Shown: piece by piece, positions 7,316 through 10,800 of the stretch | Layout: each line of letters begins with the position of its first letter | Numbering within the stretch: position 1 is the first letter of the stretch | NCBI GenBank assembly: GCA_003648085.1 | Contig: QMOC01000033.1 | Span: 1 to 10,800, forward strand | Length of the DNA stretch: 10,800 bases | From: Chloroflexota bacterium | GTDB lineage: Bacteria > Chloroflexota > Anaerolineae > B4-G1 | Reading direction: 5' to 3' | Notes under the pieces: generated by a model | The model's input: only the letters and a program-made list of their open reading frames with translations | Told to the model about the DNA's origin: nothing | Database searches by the model: none | Translations under genes and position numbers: made by a program

Positions 7316-7344
7316 ATTATAGCACAACCAGGCAATGGCTACAA
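7316..7344 (-). promoter_or_regulatory. Promoter of the HTH/TPR gene pair
   Basis: On the minus strand a perfect TATAAT (7321-7316) carries the TGn extension (TGCTATAAT, 7324-7316). A TTGTAG -35 (7344-7339) stands 17 bases upstream. Transcription would begin near 7309, about 28 bases ahead of the regulator's ATG. The heptamer CCTGGTT (minus strand) occurs twice, at 7332-7326 in the spacer and at 7351-7345 just beside the -35. The two copies are 19 bases apart, a placement suited to an operator. Confidence 0.7.
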
Positions 7345-7395
7345 AACCAGGGGAACCCAATCCAAGAATCCGCTGACAGTGACCTCACGCAAAAT

Positions 7396-7424
7396 TTGAC
7401 TTTACTCTAAGAGATGAGTATAAT
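7396..7424 (+). promoter_or_regulatory. Sigma-70-type promoter of ppdK
   Basis: TTGACT (7396-7401) and TATAAT (7419-7424) are separated by exactly 17 bases, a near-consensus housekeeping promoter. Transcription would start near 7431, leaving an untranslated leader of about 130 bases before the GTG at 7562. The divergent HTH promoter lies about 75 bases to the left, so a regulator bound between them could affect both. Confidence 0.8.
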
Positions 7425-7458
7425 TCAACCACAATCCTGCCGATGGCACTTTATGAGA

Positions 7459-7506
7459 CCGGACATCTGAGGCTCATATCTGCGAGCCCCACATTGTTCC
7501 GGCTTT
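7459..7506 (+). promoter_or_regulatory. Stem-loop in the ppdK leader
   Basis: CCGGACA (7459-7465) can pair with TGTTCCGG (7495-7502, one bulged T). Inside it, GGCTC (7471-7475) pairs with GAGCC (7484-7488). CTTTT follows at once (7503-7507). The shape resembles a weak attenuator or stabilising leader hairpin, but the T-run is short and no known riboswitch class is recognised. A 22-codon open frame (ATG 7443 to TAA 7510) spans it but lacks a Shine-Dalgarno. Confidence 0.4.
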
Positions 7507-7561
7507 TATAACGCTTCTTTACTGGCAACTTCACCTTGAACCTGTAGGAGGGAAAGATACT

Positions 7562-10333
7562 GTGACTCAAAAATGGGTTTATCCATCCCGTTCGGCCAGG
7601 GAAGAACTGGCCGAGACACTGGGCCACGAGCCCGACCTGGCCGAGATGAAAGTCATCTTCGGCGGCAAAGGGGCCGGCCTGGCCGATATGACCGACGCAG
7701 GGCTTCCCGTGCCTCCCAGTTTCACCATCACAACTGAGGCATGCGTCGAGTACATGAAGACCGGCGAGTTCCCGCCTGGAATGTGGGAACAGACGCTGGA
7801 GGCGCTCAAAGAAATCGAACGACAGACCGGCAGACGCTTCGGCGATGCGGAAAACCCGCTCCTCGTCTCTGTCCGCTCCGGCGCGCGTGTCTCCATGCCG
7901 GGGATGATGGACACCGTCCTCAACTTAGGGCTAAACGACGAGACCCGGGCCGGCCTGGCAAAACTGACCGGCAATGAGTGGTTCTCCTACGACGCCTATC
8001 GTCGCTTTATCACCATGTTCTCCGACATCGTGATGGGCCTAGACCGGGAGCATTTCGAGAAACTGCTGAGTGAGTTAAAGGAGAGGGAAGGTGTCGAGTT
8101 TGACGCCGAGGTCAGCCTGGAGGGGATGAAGCAACTGGTTGAGCAATACAAGGCCCTCTATCGGGAGCACTTCGGCCAGGAATTCCCTTCCGACCCTTAC
8201 GAGCAACTGCGGCTGGCCATCAAGGCGGTCTTCGACTCCTGGAACGGCGAGCGGGCCGTCGCCTACCGCGAGTTCAACAAGATCCCCCACGACTGGGGCA
8301 CGGCTGTCAACGTCTGTACGATGGTCTTCGGCAACATGGGCGAGCGGAGCGGCACCGGCGTCGCTTTCACCCGTGATCCGGCCACCGGCGAGAAGCGTCT
8401 GTACGGTGAGTATCTGGAAAACGCCCAAGGCGAGGACGTAGTCGCCGGCATCCGCACCCCCCTCAAGATCGCCCAGTTACAGGAGGTGATGCCCGACATC
8501 TATGAGCAGTTCGTCGAGGTGACTCAGCAACTTGAGCGCCATTACCGCGATATGCAGGATGTGGAATTCACCGTCGAGCGGGGCAAACTGTGGATGCTCC
8601 AGACCCGCACGGGCAAGCGCACGGCGGCTGCGGCAGTGAAAATCGCTGTAGATATGGTCCACGAAGGGCTGCTCACCAAAGAGGAAGCGGTGATGCGGGT
8701 CAAACCGGAGGAGGTGGACCAACTCCTGCATCCCTTCTTCGACCCAGAGGCAAAACTGAGCGCCGAGGAGCGGGGCGATCTGCTGGCGGAGGGCCTCAAC
8801 GCCTCCCCCGGTGCCGGCACCGGCATCGCCGTCTTCGACGCCAAGCGGGCCATCGAATTGGCCCGGCAGGGCAAGTCCGTCATCCTGGTGCGCCCGGAAA
8901 CCTCCCCCGACGACGTGCCGGGCATGCTCGTCTCCAAGGGTGTGCTGACTCAGCACGGGGGTGCCACCTCCCACGCGGCAGTCGTGGCGCGGGGCAACAA
9001 CCTGCCCTGCGTCGCCGGCTGTGAAGATATCAGCGTGGATGTCGAACAGGCTCAGTTCACCGTCAAGTCCACCGGACGTGTCGTTAAGGAGGGGGACGTC
9101 ATCTCCATTGACGGCGGCACCGGCGAGGTCTTCTGGGGCGAGATCCACACCCTCGAAGTCGAATATGAGAAGCAGAAAGACCTGGTCGAGTTGCTCAGTT
9201 GGGCCGATGAGATTCGCAAACTCGGGGTGCGCACCAACGCCGATTACGGTAGGGACGCCCGGCGGGCACGCCAGTTCGGAGCCGAGGGCATTGGCCTCTG
9301 CCGTACCGAGCACATGTTTTTCGATGAACGTGCGCGGGACGCGGTGGTGCGCATGATCCTGGCCGAGACAGACGAGGAACGCCAGGCCGCGCTGGATGAG
9401 ATGCTGCCTTTCCAAGAGCAGGATTTTGAGGACGTCTTCGAAGCCATGGACGGCCTGCCGGTCATCATGCGCCTCATTGACCCGCCAATGCACGAGTTCC
9501 TACCCGCCCGCGAGGAATTGATCGAGGAGGTCACCCGCCTGAAGTGCACCGACCCCGACTCACCTGAACTGGCCGAGAAAGAGAAGATGCTCGAGGTGGT
9601 CAACTCCCTGTGGGAGGTCAACCCAATGATGGGGCTGCGCGGCTGCCGGGCCGGGATTATGTACAAAGGATTGACGGAGATGCAGACCCGCGCCTACTTC
9701 CAGGCAGCCTGCCGCTGCGCCAAGCGGGGCGTGAAGGTGATGCCGGAGGTGATGATCCCACTGGTTGGCCACGTCAACGAACTGAAACTGGAGCGGGGAA
9801 AACTGGAGGCTGTGGCGAAGCAAGTGATGGACGAAGAGGGCATCGAGGTCGAGTACAAGTTTGGCACAATGATCGAGGTGCCTCGCGCTGCTCTCACCGC
9901 TGGCGAAATTGCCCAATACGCCGACTTCTTCTCCTTCGGCACCAACGATCTGACGCAGATGACCTTCGGCTACAGCCGCGACGACGCCGAAGGGAAGTTC
10001 CTGATGAATTACGTGGACGGCATCGAGACGGGCGAGGTGGATGCGGAAGGCAAGCCGGTCCCGTTCAAGATCCTGGAGGCCAACCCCTTCCAAACGCTGG
10101 ATGAGGTCGGCGTGGGGCGGCTAGTGAAGATATGTGTGGAGGAGGGACGGGCGGCCAACCCTGACCTAGAGATCGGCATCTGCGGCGAGCACGGCGGCGA
10201 CCCGGCCTCGATAGACTTCTGCCATCGCGTTGGCCTGGATTACGTGAGTTGTTCCCCCTTCCGCGTGCCGGTGGCCCGCTTGGCGGCCGCCCAGGCTACG
10301 ATCCGACATGCCTCCGACGATCGGAGAGAATGA
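7562..10333 (+). CDS. ppdK: Pyruvate, phosphate dikinase
   Basis: This enzyme interconverts ATP + pyruvate + phosphate and AMP + PEP + diphosphate through a phosphohistidine carrier. In anaerobes it serves gluconeogenesis or PPi-linked glycolysis. It has 923 residues against about 875 in well-known bacterial enzymes. The N-terminal ATP-grasp part shows GGKGAGLADM (34-43) and SVRSGARVSMPGMMDT (from 103). The swivelling domain carries GGATSHAAVVARG with the catalytic histidine at H471; canonical enzymes usually have GGMTSHAAVVARG. The C-terminal PEP/pyruvate TIM barrel has CRTEH (580-584), GLRGCRAGIM, GTNDLTQMTFGYSRDD (from 793) and GICGEHGGDP with the proton-donor cysteine C874. The GTG start follows AGGAGG (7546-7551) at 10-nt spacing, and MTQKWVYPS matches how these proteins begin. 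It has its own strong promoter and stands alone. No gene for the PPDK regulatory kinase/phosphatase is adjacent. PEP synthase and phosphotransferase enzyme I are excluded by the complete three-domain set with the PPDK N-terminus. Confidence 0.97.
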   Translation: MTQKWVYPSRSAREELAETLGHEPDLAEMKVIFGGKGAGLADMTDAGLPVPPSFTITTEACVEYMKTGEFPPGMWEQTLEALKEIERQTGRRFGDAENPLLVSVRSGARVSMPGMMDTVLNLGLNDETRAGLAKLTGNEWFSYDAYRRFITMFSDIVMGLDREHFEKLLSELKEREGVEFDAEVSLEGMKQLVEQYKALYREHFGQEFPSDPYEQLRLAIKAVFDSWNGERAVAYREFNKIPHDWGTAVNVCTMVFGNMGERSGTGVAFTRDPATGEKRLYGEYLENAQGEDVVAGIRTPLKIAQLQEVMPDIYEQFVEVTQQLERHYRDMQDVEFTVERGKLWMLQTRTGKRTAAAAVKIAVDMVHEGLLTKEEAVMRVKPEEVDQLLHPFFDPEAKLSAEERGDLLAEGLNASPGAGTGIAVFDAKRAIELARQGKSVILVRPETSPDDVPGMLVSKGVLTQHGGATSHAAVVARGNNLPCVAGCEDISVDVEQAQFTVKSTGRVVKEGDVISIDGGTGEVFWGEIHTLEVEYEKQKDLVELLSWADEIRKLGVRTNADYGRDARRARQFGAEGIGLCRTEHMFFDERARDAVVRMILAETDEERQAALDEMLPFQEQDFEDVFEAMDGLPVIMRLIDPPMHEFLPAREELIEEVTRLKCTDPDSPELAEKEKMLEVVNSLWEVNPMMGLRGCRAGIMYKGLTEMQTRAYFQAACRCAKRGVKVMPEVMIPLVGHVNELKLERGKLEAVAKQVMDEEGIEVEYKFGTMIEVPRAALTAGEIAQYADFFSFGTNDLTQMTFGYSRDDAEGKFLMNYVDGIETGEVDAEGKPVPFKILEANPFQTLDEVGVGRLVKICVEEGRAANPDLEIGICGEHGGDPASIDFCHRVGLDYVSCSPFRVPVARLAAAQATIRHASDDRRE

Positions 10334-10480
10334 TCTATCCGCTATCGCGCTTGCAGGTTTGGCCATATCGTTTGCTGTTAGGCACTAGGCGAAGGTCATT
10401 GCGCTGTACGGGATCATCCCTCGTCGAGATTTGGAAAAGTATCTGAGGCGGTTCAGCTGAGCAGTGCAAAGAGCAACTCC
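10334..10480. other. Non-coding stretch after ppdK
   Basis: No gene is supported here. One frame is open for 23 codons (10389-10457, TGA at 10458) with a protein-like reading containing YGIIPRRDLEKYLRRF, but it has no start signal and is too short to judge. GGGAT-C-ATCCC at 10410-10420 is a minor palindrome. The stretch probably belongs to the ppdK 3' untranslated region. Confidence 0.5.
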
Positions 10481-10523
10481 ATGTGGCAGGTGGCGCTGGC
10501 TGCCTGCCACATATCGTTTATTC
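10481..10523 (+). terminator. Probable transcription terminator of ppdK
   Basis: ATGTGGCAGG (10481-10490) and CCTGCCACAT (10503-10512) form a perfect 10-bp stem with a 12-base loop, followed by the T-rich ATCGTTTATTCT. It lies about 150 bases after the ppdK stop. The T-tract is interrupted, so efficiency is uncertain, but no better candidate lies between the gene and the repeat cluster. Confidence 0.55.
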
Positions 10524-10589
10524 TGGCTGGAATTCGTGGGAGGTAGAGCGCGTTTCCGGTGCAAAACGAGTCTGGCTAAAATTCGTGGG
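10522..10589 (+). repeat. Direct repeat pair, 49 bases apart
   Basis: TCTGGCTGGAATTCGTGGG (10522-10540) recurs as TCTGGCTAAAATTCGTGGG (10571-10589), with 17 of 19 bases identical. The second copy is the left end of the inverted-repeat element at 10570-10664, so the first may be the end of a truncated older copy. Confidence 0.75.
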
Positions 10590-10664
10590 GAGAAAAGGCC
10601 GGAGGCCCCGCTTCAGCGGGGATTTTCCGGCTGAAGCCGGACGTCCCACTGATTTTAGCCACAC
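10570..10664. repeat. MITE-like element with 20-bp terminal inverted repeats
   Basis: The left end (10570-10589) and the reverse complement of the right end (10645-10664) match at 17 of 20 bases, including a perfect core TGGCTAAAAT (10573-10582) against ATTTTAGCCA (10652-10661). The 95-bp element encloses two hairpins: CCCCGC/GCGGGG around TTCA (10606-10621), and CCGGC/GCCGG around TGAA (10627-10640). Near-identical 12-mers, CCGGTGCAAAAC (10556-10567) and CCCGTGCAAAAC (10664-10675), flank it and might be a target duplication. It has no coding capacity, so any mobilising enzyme would be elsewhere. Confidence 0.7.
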
Positions 10665-10792
10665 CCGTGCAAAACTCGACGGAGGCCCCGATTTATCAGG
10701 GTTGGATCTTTGGGATTTCCCGTGGCCAGGATTCGGATGCCCCAACTTGTTGGGGTTGCCCGCTGGCAAACCCGAACAAGTTCGGACCCCCG
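10600..10792. repeat. Array of paired hairpins with reverse-complementary cores
   Basis: Unit 1 (10600-10647) reads CCCC-GCTTCAGC-GGGG, then ATTTT, then CCG-GCTGAAGC-CGG. Unit 2 (10734-10792) reads CCCC-AACTTGTT-GGGG, then a small TTGCC/GGCAA hairpin (10756-10769), then CCG-AACAAGTT-CGG. In each unit the second 8-base core is the exact reverse complement of the first, but the cores differ between units while the CCCC/GGGG and CCG/CGG frames stay the same. A degenerate middle unit starts at 10680 (CCCC-GATTTATC-AGGG) and lacks its matching partner. The units are bordered by a decamer close to CGGANGYCCC at 10600, 10638, 10680, 10734 and 10783. The array reaches nearly to the window edge and may continue. 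Confidence 0.75.
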
Positions 10793-10800
10793 GTGCGCCC

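Noticed and set aside
7443..7510. A 22-codon leader peptide in the ppdK leader
   Set aside because: It has no Shine-Dalgarno and no run of regulatory codons; its overlap with the stem-loop is noted but coding is not supported.
8477..9493. A 338-codon open frame antisense to ppdK
   Set aside because: It lies wholly within the well-supported ppdK frame, its translation has no recognisable domain, and long antisense frames are common opposite GC-rich genes.
10389..10460. A short gene fragment with YGIIPRRDLEKYLRRF
   Set aside because: It has only 23 open codons, no start or ribosome binding site, and no family that I can name. It could be a remnant of a gene, but this cannot be shown.
10518..10769. 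An 83-codon minus-strand open frame across the repeat cluster
   Set aside because: It reads straight through palindromic repeats and is proline/serine/arginine-rich low complexity, with no start signal; it is not a gene.
10600..10792. Possible CRISPR array
   Set aside because: The repeats are palindromic units with unequal spacing (38-54 bases between decamers) and related contents. There is no constant repeat with unique spacers and no cas gene.

Overview
The window looks like a piece of a GC-rich bacterial chromosome, most likely Chloroflexota and probably Anaerolineae. This is an inference. It rests on the long GT-C-type glycosyltransferase whose C-terminal beta domain is of a kind common in that phylum, on the divergent PheT, on TAGGAGG-type ribosome binding sites, and on intergenic GGGGC-type palindromes. 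No rRNA, tRNA, insertion sequence with a transposase, or CRISPR array was seen.

Layout, left to right. (1) A minus-strand Phd/YefM-like antitoxin gene (17-265) has its own extended -10 promoter; its toxin partner would lie beyond the left edge. (2) A plus-strand run holds pheS (353-1375), a multi-membrane-span glycosyltransferase (1392-3443) and pheT (3462-5993). The gaps are 16 and 18 bases and each gene has its own Shine-Dalgarno, so this looks like a pheST operon with an unrelated membrane enzyme inserted in the middle. (3) A 53-bp palindromic element (5991-6043) has ends that supply the stop codons of pheT and of the converging gene. (4) A minus-strand pair, a regulator with two tandem HTH_XRE domains (6609-7280) followed by a small TPR protein (6041-6586), looks co-transcribed. 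(5) A 281-bp divergent intergenic region has a clear promoter in each direction and a roughly 130-nt leader for ppdK. (6) ppdK (7562-10333) encodes pyruvate, phosphate dikinase. (7) The 3' region holds a candidate terminator hairpin (10481-10512), then a dense cluster of palindromic repeats to the right edge.

Functionally, pheS and pheT make the alpha2beta2 phenylalanyl-tRNA synthetase, and ppdK interconverts pyruvate and PEP in central carbon metabolism. The HTH/TPR pair is placed to regulate itself and possibly ppdK.

The most unusual content is non-coding. Both the 53-bp element between pheT and the TPR gene and the repeat cluster after ppdK are built from paired hairpins in which the core of the second hairpin is the reverse complement of the core of the first, although the core sequence differs from unit to unit. 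This recurring 'matched core' design suggests a selected structure (loop-loop pairing or a hairpin substrate for a mobilising enzyme) rather than chance palindromes.
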